In this document: piece by piece, positions 50,655 through 58,865 of the stretch | How the letters are laid out: the number at the start of each line of letters is the position of its first letter | Numbering within the stretch: position 1 is the stretch's first letter | Origin: Celeribacter baekdonensis B30 | GTDB taxonomy: Bacteria; Pseudomonadota; Alphaproteobacteria; Rhodobacterales; Rhodobacteraceae | Reading direction: 5' to 3' | DNA: 64,000 nt | NCBI RefSeq assembly: GCF_000299875.1 | Contig: NZ_AMRK01000003.1 | Location: forward strand, 248,001 to 312,000 | Notes under the pieces: generated by a model | Databases searched by the model: none | What the model was told of the DNA's origin: nothing | What the model saw: only the letters and a program-made list of their open reading frames with translations | Made by a program: the position numbers and the translations under genes

Positions 50655-53312
50655 CTATCCGCCGATAGCCTCAATCATTTGCGCGCGCATATCCATGTTG
50701 TCATCCTCTTTGACCACTTGCCGAAACACAGCCTTGCCCCCGCTTTGTCGCTGCCACAGTTCGCCGATGGTGACCTTGGCAATTTGTTCCGGGTCATTTT
50801 TCAAATGGTCGCCTTTGTACTCGACAACAAAAGTTCGGCCATCAACCAACTCCGCCACAAAATCAGGATAGAATTTTCCACCTGACAGAGGCAACCAAAA
50901 GGCGTTCGGATGTTTTGACACATTCCTGATCCAGTGTTTCACCTGAGGCAAGCTGTCCAAGGCAACAGCACACCGGAACTCTTCTCCATCGCCACCATCA
51001 TCGCCCTTCCCATCGAAAGCGGGAATTTGGTTTGATCCGGTAAAGTGTTTCGGGAATGACTGACGCCCGCGATACATCCGCACCCCGGCAAACATGCCAT
51101 CAAAGAACCGGAAACCGTTTTCAAAGCTGAGTTCCGGTTGCGCCTCAGGTGCAAACAGATTCATTTGAAAGCTCTTAGATCGCTCTTGGTCATAAATCGT
51201 TTCTAACTTTTTCTGCAAACACCGAGCTAAAACAAACTGGCACCGCATCAAAGCGGCCAGAGGTATCTTTCGCGTGTTGATAAGGTGCGACACAACAGCC
51301 GTGAGCCAACTTACAAGTTCGCCTTGCCCGATAAAACGATCCCGCACCTTTCGATCCAACCAAAGAACCAAACCGCGTTCGGTCCAGCCATCGACACCAA
51401 TATCCAACATCAACTGTTCGGATTGATCCGAATACTCAACCTTGAGCTTGTCGCCATCCAGATCAATTTCAAACGTATCGGCCACCTGACGCACCGAAAA
51501 TTCTCTCTCAGACAATTGGTGCGAATGATCTTTGAGCGCCCATTCGTGGTACTCAAAAAAGCGTTCATTGTCCGCAAACAAAAGATCGCCCTGAACATGC
51601 GCCATCAAACGGGGCGCAACAAATACCTCCCCGCGCTGGGCAGGTGAGGCCAAGAGTTTGTTTTCCTCTTTGAACCGCTCCAACCCTTCTTTGAACGCGC
51701 CGTGGTGCTTTTCCGGCATTTGCGCAAAGATCGCCTTTTCTTCAATCGGCGTGGGAAAATCTGTCACCGACACGCGCGCCATGCCCTCATCATCCGGTGC
51801 AACTTTGACCTTATTCGGCGCGGCAAGCTCAATTCCCTTCAGCTCTTCAACTGGCGCAGGAAGCGACACGGAGAAACTTGGGCGCGGCTTGGTTTGACGC
51901 CCGAACATTCCGTCCAGCAATTCGGGCTGGGCGTGTTCTATGTTGTCCTGAACTTCGCTTTCCTCGAACCCCATATCAACCAGACGATCCACAAGGCCGC
52001 GCACGGCGTCTTGGAAGGCCGGGGAGTTCAAACAGGCATAGGATTTGTTGAGCGCCGCCGCCGTGCGTTTTTTGGCGTAGGGCATGCGCAAGACACGGCC
52101 CAAAAGTTGCTCCGCAGCACCCGCCGAACTGATATTGGCGACCGAACAGAACACATAGGCGAACGAACAATCCCAGCCTTCTTTGAGCGCTTGTACCGTC
52201 ACCACATATTCAATTGGACACGCCGGGTCTTTGAGGTCGATCCCGTCCAACTCGCGTTGGTTCCCGGTCACCACCGCAATCTGTTCGGGCGGAATGCCTT
52301 TGACCTCAACCAAGTGATCGCGCAACACATCAACAGTGACCTCTTGATCCTTGTTTTGCGCCTGAAATAACACGATAGGCCGGATATAATTTTCCGTATC
52401 CGTTGCCGCGATTTCGGCCAACTCTGCGCGCTTCAAAATCGCGCCATTAACCGCCGATTGCCAAGACGTGTGTTCTTCCAACACGACAGGCATTTTGATC
52501 ATCTGTTCGTCTTTAAGCTCTTGCGCCGTGACAGAATGCAGGATGTTCGACCGATCCTTGGGGGTCGCGGTAAATTCGACAATCGCAGACGGGTTGATCC
52601 GTTGCTGCATTTCAAACGACAGTGACGTGACCGCGCTGTGCGCCTCATCCACGATCACAAGCGGGCGGTGCAGGTGCAACAGGTTCGCGAAAGAATAGCG
52701 GATTTCGCCTTTGCGCGACCCCTCCTCATTGCGTTCCAAACCCGGTGTGTTCGGCGACACCGTGCTAAAATGTGGCTCAAGAAACTCATTGTCCTGATAG
52801 ACCTTGCGGCCATTGGTGTTGCTCACCTTAAGCGTTTGGATCGTGCCGACGAACACACATAGCTGCGCGCGCAAATCTTGTGGCGTCACTTGGGTAAAAT
52901 CGGCAATATCAAACACCCGCACCCGGCCCTCAAACGTGTCATCCAAGGCCCGACGATACGCATGGCGCGTGTCTTTGAGCGCCTCAACCGTTTGCCGCCG
53001 GATCGTGTCAGAGGGTACAAGCCACACTGCCACCGGATATTCGCGTTCCAACCAATAATCGCGCGCAAGGCCGATGGAATGCGCCGCAAGCAAGGTCTTG
53101 CCGCCCCCCGTGGGCAAACGCAGACACACATAAGGCACCGCCTCAAGGCCCTTAATCGGCCTATAAACGCCGCCACGGCCCCGCAACCGCTTGGCTTGCT
53201 CTTCCTCTGTTGTGATCGCCTCAAAGGCCACTTTCGGGCCACGCACCCGCGCCTCTTTGAAATAGGTCGCAAGCGTGTCGATGGTCTGTTGTTGATATTT
53301 CTTAAGTTTCAT
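50655..53312 (-). CDS. Type III restriction enzyme, Res subunit
   Basis: 885 residues. Walker A in RLPTGGGKT (68-73), DEAH-like box in VIVDEAHSAVTS, motif III-like EFTATPKDR and late helicase motifs (VVTVQALKEGWDCSFAYVF, AAEQLLGRVLRMPY) define the SF2 translocase. The nuclease signature is at the C-terminus: YPDFVAELVDGRTFVVEYKG, i.e. Asp817 with Glu831-X-Lys833. With Mod it cuts DNA that has two unmethylated sites. All key residues are present, so it is probably active. Its start overlaps the mod stop by 4 bases. Confidence 0.94.
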   Translation of the reverse strand: MKLKKYQQQTIDTLATYFKEARVRGPKVAFEAITTEEEQAKRLRGRGGVYRPIKGLEAVPYVCLRLPTGGGKTLLAAHSIGLARDYWLEREYPVAVWLVPSDTIRRQTVEALKDTRHAYRRALDDTFEGRVRVFDIADFTQVTPQDLRAQLCVFVGTIQTLKVSNTNGRKVYQDNEFLEPHFSTVSPNTPGLERNEEGSRKGEIRYSFANLLHLHRPLVIVDEAHSAVTSLSFEMQQRINPSAIVEFTATPKDRSNILHSVTAQELKDEQMIKMPVVLEEHTSWQSAVNGAILKRAELAEIAATDTENYIRPIVLFQAQNKDQEVTVDVLRDHLVEVKGIPPEQIAVVTGNQRELDGIDLKDPACPIEYVVTVQALKEGWDCSFAYVFCSVANISSAGAAEQLLGRVLRMPYAKKRTAAALNKSYACLNSPAFQDAVRGLVDRLVDMGFEESEVQDNIEHAQPELLDGMFGRQTKPRPSFSVSLPAPVEELKGIELAAPNKVKVAPDDEGMARVSVTDFPTPIEEKAIFAQMPEKHHGAFKEGLERFKEENKLLASPAQRGEVFVAPRLMAHVQGDLLFADNERFFEYHEWALKDHSHQLSEREFSVRQVADTFEIDLDGDKLKVEYSDQSEQLMLDIGVDGWTERGLVLWLDRKVRDRFIGQGELVSWLTAVVSHLINTRKIPLAALMRCQFVLARCLQKKLETIYDQERSKSFQMNLFAPEAQPELSFENGFRFFDGMFAGVRMYRGRQSFPKHFTGSNQIPAFDGKGDDGGDGEEFRCAVALDSLPQVKHWIRNVSKHPNAFWLPLSGGKFYPDFVAELVDGRTFVVEYKGDHLKNDPEQIAKVTIGELWQRQSGGKAVFRQVVKEDDNMDMRAQMIEAIGG

Positions 53313-54883
53313 CGCCGCGCCCTCACGTCATAGGGGGTCTGTTTGAATGTGATAGTCTCATCCGCCAAGGACGCCTCGGACAACACCGTGCGTTCGCCGT
53401 AGATCACCAGCGGGCCATCATAGCCCCCCGCCGCCTCACGGATCACTTTGAGCGTCTTGCGGTTCAATACGTTGCCGCCATTGATCGACTTGTCGCCAAG
53501 AATGCCATTGTACAAAAGCGCCACGCCCAGCGCGCGCCCTGCCCCCGCATCGCCAAACGCATGTGACCCAAGAAACGGCGTCACATCATTCGGCGCGGTC
53601 CACGGGGGGGTCCATGGTGCGCCAATCTCGGAAAACCAAATATGCGCGGCCAAGGTGGCAAAGCGAATGTCGGGTTGGATTTGGCCGGTTTCGTCAAACA
53701 CCGGACTGCCCAGACGGAAAAAGCGAAAACCGCCGCCGCCCTGCCAGTTCTGCGCCTTGGAAATCCCGCCCTGTTCACCGTCCACCACCTTTTGCAGACG
53801 CGGGACGCAATGGGTCACGGCATGATCGCCCATTTCAATGCCGATATACCGGCGACCCATTTTTTGCGCCACGGCGGCGGTTGTGCCAGAGCCTAGGAAG
53901 GAGTCTAGAACGAGGTCGCCGGGGTTTGTGGCGATGGAAAGGACTTTTTTCAATAGAAGCTCCGGTTTAGGCGTACCGAATGGCGGGCCGCCTAATGCCC
54001 GTTGCTCCAACATTGCCATTTGGGTGTGGCCAGCATCATCATGCCCCCATACACTTCGCGGAATTACAGGTTTAGCCTCGCTTAAAAACTGCTTGATCCT
54101 AGGTGACTTAGATGTACCTGATTTTCCCCAATAAAAAAATCCACCGCGAAGCATTTCATCAGCTCTATCCTTTCCATATCGCCAAGTTAGGTTTTCAGGA
54201 GGATAGATTTCTTCGCCTGTGTTAGGATTTATAACCGCATAATACAGGTTTGGCCGCTCATGACGATTTTTGTTGCCGGTAAAGGTAATGCTATTCCATG
54301 GCCCCCTCACGTCGTCATCTGGATTGGTATAATGCTTGTTGTGTTTTTCTTCTCTCTCAAGTTTGTTTAAGTTGATAAACTCCATATTTTTAGAAAAAAC
54401 ATGAATGTAATCATGATCATTACTAAAATACTTTGCATCATTTGCCGGGGAAACTTTACGGCTCCATACAACGCCTTGCATAAAGTTTCTCCGTCCGAAA
54501 ACTTCATCCAAAATAACCTTTAAATAGTGACCTTCCCGATCTTCAATATTTACCCAAATCGACCCATCCTCAGACAACAATTCGCGCAACAATTCCAACC
54601 GGGGCCACATCATCGCAAGCCATTTGGAGTGCTCTAGGTTGTCGTCATAATGCTCAAACGCCGATCCGGTGTTATAGGGCGGGTCGATATAGATGCATTT
54701 CACTTGGCCCGCATAGAACGGCAACAGGGATTTGAGCGCCTCAAGGTTGTCGCCTTGGATCATCATATTGCCGGTGTCGCGGTCGCCATAGCCCAAAGCG
54801 GGGTCTTCTTCTAACAGGCGGTAAGGCACCTTTTCCGCTGCCCGCACATCATCGTCCCGCGTCATCCATCGCAATGTTGGCAT
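53309..54883 (-). CDS. Type III DNA N6-adenine methyltransferase, Mod subunit
   Basis: 524 residues, beta-class motif order: DPPY at 67-70 in IYIDPPYNTGSAFEHYDDN, then a target-recognition region (about 130-300), then the AdoMet motif DSFLGSGTTAAVA at 327-339. It methylates one strand of an asymmetric site and directs Res. The start at 54883 (MPTLRWMTRD) has GGGTGGGA upstream. The recognition region is markedly AT-richer than the two conserved ends, a sign of domain exchange. No simple-sequence tract for phase variation was seen. Confidence 0.93.
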   Translation of the reverse strand: MPTLRWMTRDDDVRAAEKVPYRLLEEDPALGYGDRDTGNMMIQGDNLEALKSLLPFYAGQVKCIYIDPPYNTGSAFEHYDDNLEHSKWLAMMWPRLELLRELLSEDGSIWVNIEDREGHYLKVILDEVFGRRNFMQGVVWSRKVSPANDAKYFSNDHDYIHVFSKNMEFINLNKLEREEKHNKHYTNPDDDVRGPWNSITFTGNKNRHERPNLYYAVINPNTGEEIYPPENLTWRYGKDRADEMLRGGFFYWGKSGTSKSPRIKQFLSEAKPVIPRSVWGHDDAGHTQMAMLEQRALGGPPFGTPKPELLLKKVLSIATNPGDLVLDSFLGSGTTAAVAQKMGRRYIGIEMGDHAVTHCVPRLQKVVDGEQGGISKAQNWQGGGGFRFFRLGSPVFDETGQIQPDIRFATLAAHIWFSEIGAPWTPPWTAPNDVTPFLGSHAFGDAGAGRALGVALLYNGILGDKSINGGNVLNRKTLKVIREAAGGYDGPLVIYGERTVLSEASLADETITFKQTPYDVRARR

Positions 54884-54980
54884 AAATTCCCACCCGTCCC
54901 AAGTCGCTCCCCGGCGCTGGGCCGGGACAATTCCGGGGGAGATTAGCGGGCGAACCCGTGAGGCACAAACGCCTTTCGGC

Positions 54981-56003
54981 TTACATCGCCATTTTGCCGA
55001 TGATCTCCAATTGCCTATGCTCCGACACTGGCAAATAGGAATTGACCGTTGTGGCCAAGTTCTCATGGCCCAAGTTCATCGACCAGGCCTTGAGTTGTTC
55101 TAGGGAGGTGCAAACCTCGTCGCCATGTTTGACCAGTGTTTTGCGGAAACTGTGCGGGGTGAACGCGGGCATTTGGACCACGGCGAACGCGGTGCGGATG
55201 ATCTCGTTTAGCTTGGCGGAACCGCTATAGCCCACCCTGTCCAGCCCGACATTGACCAAGCCCTGCCCCTCCACATAGGCGATTTTGGCCTTGGGAAAGA
55301 GCGCATCCGTCGGGCCGAACAGTTTTTCGGATTTCAGATATGTGACCCACGCCGCAAAGCAATCGCGATAGGCGGGACCGACCGGGAAAAACTGACACCG
55401 GAATGTGTTGGCAAATTTGGTGTTCACGTCCCGCCCGTCTTGGAACACTTGCCCGGTCTCGACATTGACGTGTTTGAGTTTCAAAGACGCCACCGCCCCA
55501 TCGCGCGCGCCGGTCAACATGAAAAAGGCAAAAAGCGCCTTGTCGCGTTTCTCGAACTCTGTGCCGTTTGGCATCGCCTGAAAGGCATGGGCGCATTGCT
55601 GCATCGACGGATAGGGAATGTCGCGTTTGGCGTGGGCGACACGGGCGGCTTTCATCGTGTTGTTGAAATATTCCACATCGGCATAGGTCACGGCCTTTTT
55701 GTAGCCCGGTTGACTGGCCAGCCAGTGAAAGAACGCCTGAACCAAACGCAGGGTTGCATCCACCGTACTAACGCCCAACGGCTTGCCGTTCCGCGTGTTC
55801 TTGGCCCGTGCAAGGTGATCTTTGAAACCAGACGCTTGCAGCCGGTGGAATTTTTTAAACGGCTTGCCATTGGTGCTTTGCTCAAAACGCCAAATCGCGG
55901 CCAGCGCCTTGTCGATGGATTTTTGATCCTGCCCTTTGGCATCGCGCAAATAGAGCGCATAGGCCCATTTGATCCGTTCGTTGTCTTCAATCCGCTTTGC
56001 CAT
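54981..56003 (-). CDS. Tyrosine recombinase/site-specific integrase
   Basis: 340 residues. An N-terminal core-binding region (SIDKALAAIWRFEQS) is followed by the catalytic domain with Arg in MLTGARDGAVASL, HxxR in FTPHSFRKTLVKHG, a late His in NLGHENLATT and the nucleophile Tyr in TVNSYLPVSE. All catalytic residues are present. It is only distantly similar to the P4-type integrase at the tRNA end of the same island. It lies 97 bases upstream of mod, so it may be from an older layer of the island, or may serve internal rearrangement. Confidence 0.9.
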   Translation of the reverse strand: MAKRIEDNERIKWAYALYLRDAKGQDQKSIDKALAAIWRFEQSTNGKPFKKFHRLQASGFKDHLARAKNTRNGKPLGVSTVDATLRLVQAFFHWLASQPGYKKAVTYADVEYFNNTMKAARVAHAKRDIPYPSMQQCAHAFQAMPNGTEFEKRDKALFAFFMLTGARDGAVASLKLKHVNVETGQVFQDGRDVNTKFANTFRCQFFPVGPAYRDCFAAWVTYLKSEKLFGPTDALFPKAKIAYVEGQGLVNVGLDRVGYSGSAKLNEIIRTAFAVVQMPAFTPHSFRKTLVKHGDEVCTSLEQLKAWSMNLGHENLATTVNSYLPVSEHRQLEIIGKMAM

Positions 56004-56117
56004 GTGATTGCTCCTTGGAATGGCCAGTTTTGGTGAGATTCAGAGCCATATTCGCGACGTGTTGTGCGGGTCTCCGAAAGTGATGGTTCACGCTAGGTTT
56101 GAAAGGTTCTCTTAGGC

Positions 56118-56537
56118 TCACCGGCTATTGCAGAACGTCACCGACAGGATGTGCGAGAGAGCATCGACTTGCGCCCGGCTCGCGAACTTGGTGCAAGCCC
56201 CCTCACAGGTCGCGCAGAGCGTCGAGAGAACGCCCCTTTCTGATGTGAAGGGCGTGTAATCAACCATACCGCCATAGGCCGCGACAGGCCCGCCACAGCG
56301 CATGCAGCGGAACTGTTCAAGCGTGAGGGTGAGCTTGGATTTGGTGGAGCGCCGATCCAGAAACGCCTTTAGCTCTGCACCGATGATCAAATGCGGGACT
56401 TTGGACGTTAGGACAGGAAGGCCCTCCCTACGCCACCCCCGCACCGTTTGGAGCGACACGCCCAGCGCCATTGCGGCCTGATCATAGGTGTATTGGCGGT
56501 GAATTTTGACCCGGCGCGACGTGACGCGCTTGGTCAT
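56118..56537 (-). CDS. HTH protein with C-terminal zinc ribbon
   Basis: 139 residues. The N-terminal part reads as a MerR/excisionase-like helix-turn-helix (YTYDQAAMALGVSLQTVRGW). The C-terminal half has two CxxC pairs, FRCMRCGGPVAAYG and STLCATCEGACTKF, expected to bind zinc. A DNA-binding regulator of the island is likely. Its ATG overlaps the stop of the AlpA-like gene (TGATG), so the two are coupled and may together control excision. Confidence 0.65.
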   Translation of the reverse strand: MTKRVTSRRVKIHRQYTYDQAAMALGVSLQTVRGWRREGLPVLTSKVPHLIIGAELKAFLDRRSTKSKLTLTLEQFRCMRCGGPVAAYGGMVDYTPFTSERGVLSTLCATCEGACTKFASRAQVDALSHILSVTFCNSR

Positions 56538-56749
56538 CAGTTCTGACCACCCGCGACAGGCTCAACCCGGTTCGCTTCGGCCCAAGAGTTGAGGTCCGCG
56601 CCACGATAGATAATCTTGCGGCCCAGCCGGTAAAATGCCGGCCCCATGCCCTTGTGACGCCATTGTGCCAGCTTGTCGCGGTCGCCAATGATCTCAAGTT
56701 CGGGATCGCCAAGGACGTAGTTTCGGTTTTGTTCGAATAGGTTTGTCAT
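56537..56749 (-). CDS. AlpA-like helix-turn-helix protein
   Basis: 70 residues. DKLAQWRHKGMGPAFYRLGR with KIIYRGADLNSWAEANRV is the short winged helix of AlpA/excisionase-type proteins, which bend attachment-site DNA or activate integrase genes in P4-type islands. Starts at 56749 and is coupled to the zinc-ribbon gene downstream. It is placed near the integrase, as in many tRNA-borne islands. Confidence 0.75.
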   Translation of the reverse strand: MTNLFEQNRNYVLGDPELEIIGDRDKLAQWRHKGMGPAFYRLGRKIIYRGADLNSWAEANRVEPVAGGQN

Positions 56750-56864
56750 GTATCACCTGTTTTTTATTTTTATCGGTGATGCCCAATATTCACAAAATTT
56801 CAAAACCGCGAATAGGCTAAATGCATATTTTCCAAATTGGAAATTTAACTTAAAACACCTTGAC

Positions 56865-57179
56865 TTACTTAAACAAAATTTTCTGATCGAACGCGCCTTT
56901 CGCCCAAAGCTCAGCAATATATTTCCTGAGCGTGTCTTTCGACAAACCATTTAGAGGCCGTATTTTCCAAAATACATTGTAAGCGTTTTTTTCGAAAGGC
57001 GTGCGCTTTGCAGGGTTTTTAAAATAGGCATCTGCATAGAATTCACTTATTATGCTCACATAACTCTCAACTACTTCTGCGGCTCGAGTGTCGTTGCGCA
57101 TTAAATCAAGCCGCCTCGGATAAACTTTTTCGCAAAGAACAAAGCGCAAAGCTTGCAAAACGGAGTCATGCTTGCCCAT
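56865..57179 (-). CDS. Unknown island protein
   Basis: 104 residues, AT-rich codons unlike the neighbours, helical and basic (NPAKRTPFEKNAYNVFWKIR, GLSKDTLRKYIAELWAKGAF). No family is recognised. Its ATG at 57179 lies inside the end of the integrase gene (14-base overlap), so it should be translated from the integrase transcript. The composition suggests a separate origin from the GC-rich integrase. Confidence 0.55.
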   Translation of the reverse strand: MGKHDSVLQALRFVLCEKVYPRRLDLMRNDTRAAEVVESYVSIISEFYADAYFKNPAKRTPFEKNAYNVFWKIRPLNGLSKDTLRKYIAELWAKGAFDQKILFK

Positions 57180-58356
57180 TTAAACTCCGGTGAGTTGCAA
57201 ACCCGGACCAACGCTCCATCAACACCCGCCGCTTATCCAGCAAATCAGATCGCGCATAGGCCCGCTCTACATCTGACCCCACCTTATGTGCCAAACTCAT
57301 TTCAGCAACCTCACGCGGCGCATTGGCGACCTCTGAGGCCCAATCTCGGAAGGTGGAGCGGAACCCGTGAACGGTCACGCCCTCGACACCCATGCGGCGC
57401 AAGAGCATCAACATGGCCATGTTTGAGAGCGGCCTGTGCCGTTTCTGACCTTCAAACACATATTCGGACTGCATTGCTTTCAGCGGCTCAAGGATTGCCA
57501 GCATTTCATCACTCAGAGGCACCCGGTGATCATCGCCGGTTTTCATGCGTACCGCCGGACAGGTCCACAAGCGCGCGATAAAATCCAATTCATCCCAGCG
57601 CATCCCAAGAACCTCCCCCGTGCGTGAGCCGGTCAAACAGGTGAACATCAACGCTTTCGCCGCCATCGCATCGCGTCCGAACAAATCGGCATAGAAGTTT
57701 GGTACATCCTGCCACCGCATCGCATTGTGATGTTTGGCCTTTTTGACCACCTTCGGCAAAACGCCCGCGTCTTTGATCGCGGTCACCGGGTTTTCACCGG
57801 ATCGAAAGCCTTTCGACTTCGCCACATCCAACACCACCTTGAGGCGCTGAGCCAAACGCCGGGCGGTTTCATGCTTTTCCGTCCAGATAGGCGACAAGCA
57901 CATCAGGATTTCAGGCTGATCAATACTATCGACTGGCATGCGCCCGATCTTGGGAAAGGCATAATCGCGCAAGGTGTTGATCCACTGTTGCCCGTGCTTG
58001 GCGTTTTTCCACGTCGGCATGCGGTCGATGTGAACCTGTTGGGCGATTTCTTCAAATGTCGGAATGTCGCGGGATGCGTTGAAACGCGGATTCAAGCCCT
58101 GTTTGGCCATGCGCCGATATTCCAAAGCCCGATCCCGCGCTTGGTGCAACGTGACCACATCGGCACCGCCAAGGCCAAAGTCCGTTCTCAGGGGCGCGCC
58201 TTTGCGATTTTTCTGCCCCTTGACCGTCACGCGCACAATCCACCGCCGTGCGCCGCCGGGATCGACCACCAGATAAAGCCCGTTGCCATCGCCGTGCCGC
58301 CCCGGCCCTAGGTTCTCCACCAGTTTTTTCGTGAGCTTGCCAGCCAGCGCCGCCAT
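57166..58356 (-). CDS. P4-type tyrosine integrase
   Basis: 396 residues. The N-terminal DUF4102-type domain (GDGNGLYLVVDPGGARRWIV), a SAM-like core-binding region (HIDRMPTWKNAKHGQQWINT) and a catalytic domain with Arg in CLTGSRTGEVLGM, HxxR in VHGFRSTFRDWASE, His in LAHKVGSDVE and Tyr in RAYARSDLLDKRR are all present. It faces away from the tRNA-Ser gene, with its start 149 bases from the tRNA 3' end, the normal layout of elements that integrate into tRNA genes. It should catalyse integration at the 16-bp repeat. Confidence 0.94.
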   Translation of the reverse strand: MAALAGKLTKKLVENLGPGRHGDGNGLYLVVDPGGARRWIVRVTVKGQKNRKGAPLRTDFGLGGADVVTLHQARDRALEYRRMAKQGLNPRFNASRDIPTFEEIAQQVHIDRMPTWKNAKHGQQWINTLRDYAFPKIGRMPVDSIDQPEILMCLSPIWTEKHETARRLAQRLKVVLDVAKSKGFRSGENPVTAIKDAGVLPKVVKKAKHHNAMRWQDVPNFYADLFGRDAMAAKALMFTCLTGSRTGEVLGMRWDELDFIARLWTCPAVRMKTGDDHRVPLSDEMLAILEPLKAMQSEYVFEGQKRHRPLSNMAMLMLLRRMGVEGVTVHGFRSTFRDWASEVANAPREVAEMSLAHKVGSDVERAYARSDLLDKRRVLMERWSGFATHRSLNGQA

Positions 58357-58361
58357 AAATC

Positions 58362-58380
58362 ATACCACACTTTATACCAC
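58362..58380. repeat. Paired ATACCAC motifs, right end
   Basis: ATACCAC at 58362-58368 and 58374-58380, again with a 12-base period and followed by TCAAGG, just upstream of the integrase start. They match the pair at 50601-50619 and could bind the integrase and also repress its promoter. Confidence 0.6.
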
Positions 58381-58502
58381 TCAAGGAAAGCATATGGGAC
58401 AAATCGAAAGAAATCCAACAAAAAGGAAACTCCACATAACCGCATGATAAACAAATAAAAAGGCCGCTCAAGGCGACCTGTTCAAAGCGGATAAAACTGT
58501 TC

Positions 58503-58518
58503 AGTGGCGGAGGAGGTG
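58503..58518. repeat. tRNA-proximal attachment repeat of the island
   Basis: AGTGGCGGAGGAGGTG, covering the encoded CCA and the 3' acceptor arm of tRNA-Ser, identical to 50523-50538. Integration therefore leaves the tRNA intact. Confidence 0.85.
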
Positions 58519-58594
58519 GGATTCGAACCCACGGTACGCTTTCACGCACGCCGGTTTTCAAGACCGGTGCATTCGACCACTCTGCCACTCCTCC
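58505..58594 (-). tRNA. tRNA-Ser (anticodon UGA)
   Basis: 90 bases on the minus strand, with acceptor arms GGAGGAG and CTCCTCC, discriminator G and encoded CCA. The anticodon stem CCGGT/ACCGG holds the loop CTTGAAA, giving anticodon TGA. The long variable arm of class II tRNAs and the T-loop GGTTCGAATCC are present. Its 3' end serves as the attachment site of the island. Confidence 0.96.
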
Positions 58595-58865
58595 TAGAGC
58601 CGTAAAGCGGGTTCGGACAGGATTAGCCTCCCTGTTTTGATTCTAAAACCCATGACATTCACTTCTTTACCTTTCCTCCGCCGATTTTCGCCCAACACCG
58701 CACGCGGGGCTTTCCAGTTTGGGGCTCTGAGGTTAGACTGCACACAATCTATGTGCGCCCCTGCCGTGTCAGGCCGGAAGAGCACATTGAAACTGAGCAG
58801 AACTGATCAGAGCAAATAAGACCCGTGCCGCAACAGGCACGCATAAGGGATCACGGGGCAACAAC

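Larger units (their letters stand above)
50523..58518. mobile_element. Genomic island in tRNA-Ser carrying a type III RM system
   Basis: About 8 kb between two identical 16-bp repeats, one of which is the 3' end of tRNA-Ser(UGA). Contents from the left: res, mod, a tyrosine recombinase, a zinc-ribbon HTH protein, an AlpA-like protein, a small unknown gene and a P4-type integrase facing away from the tRNA. All genes are on the minus strand. No replication, conjugation or capsid gene is present, so it would be an integrative island moved with help from other elements. Confidence 0.8.

Noticed and set aside
53309-54883. Phase-variable type III methyltransferase
   Set aside because: Many phase-variable mod genes carry long simple-sequence tracts; none of useful length is visible in this gene or its leader.
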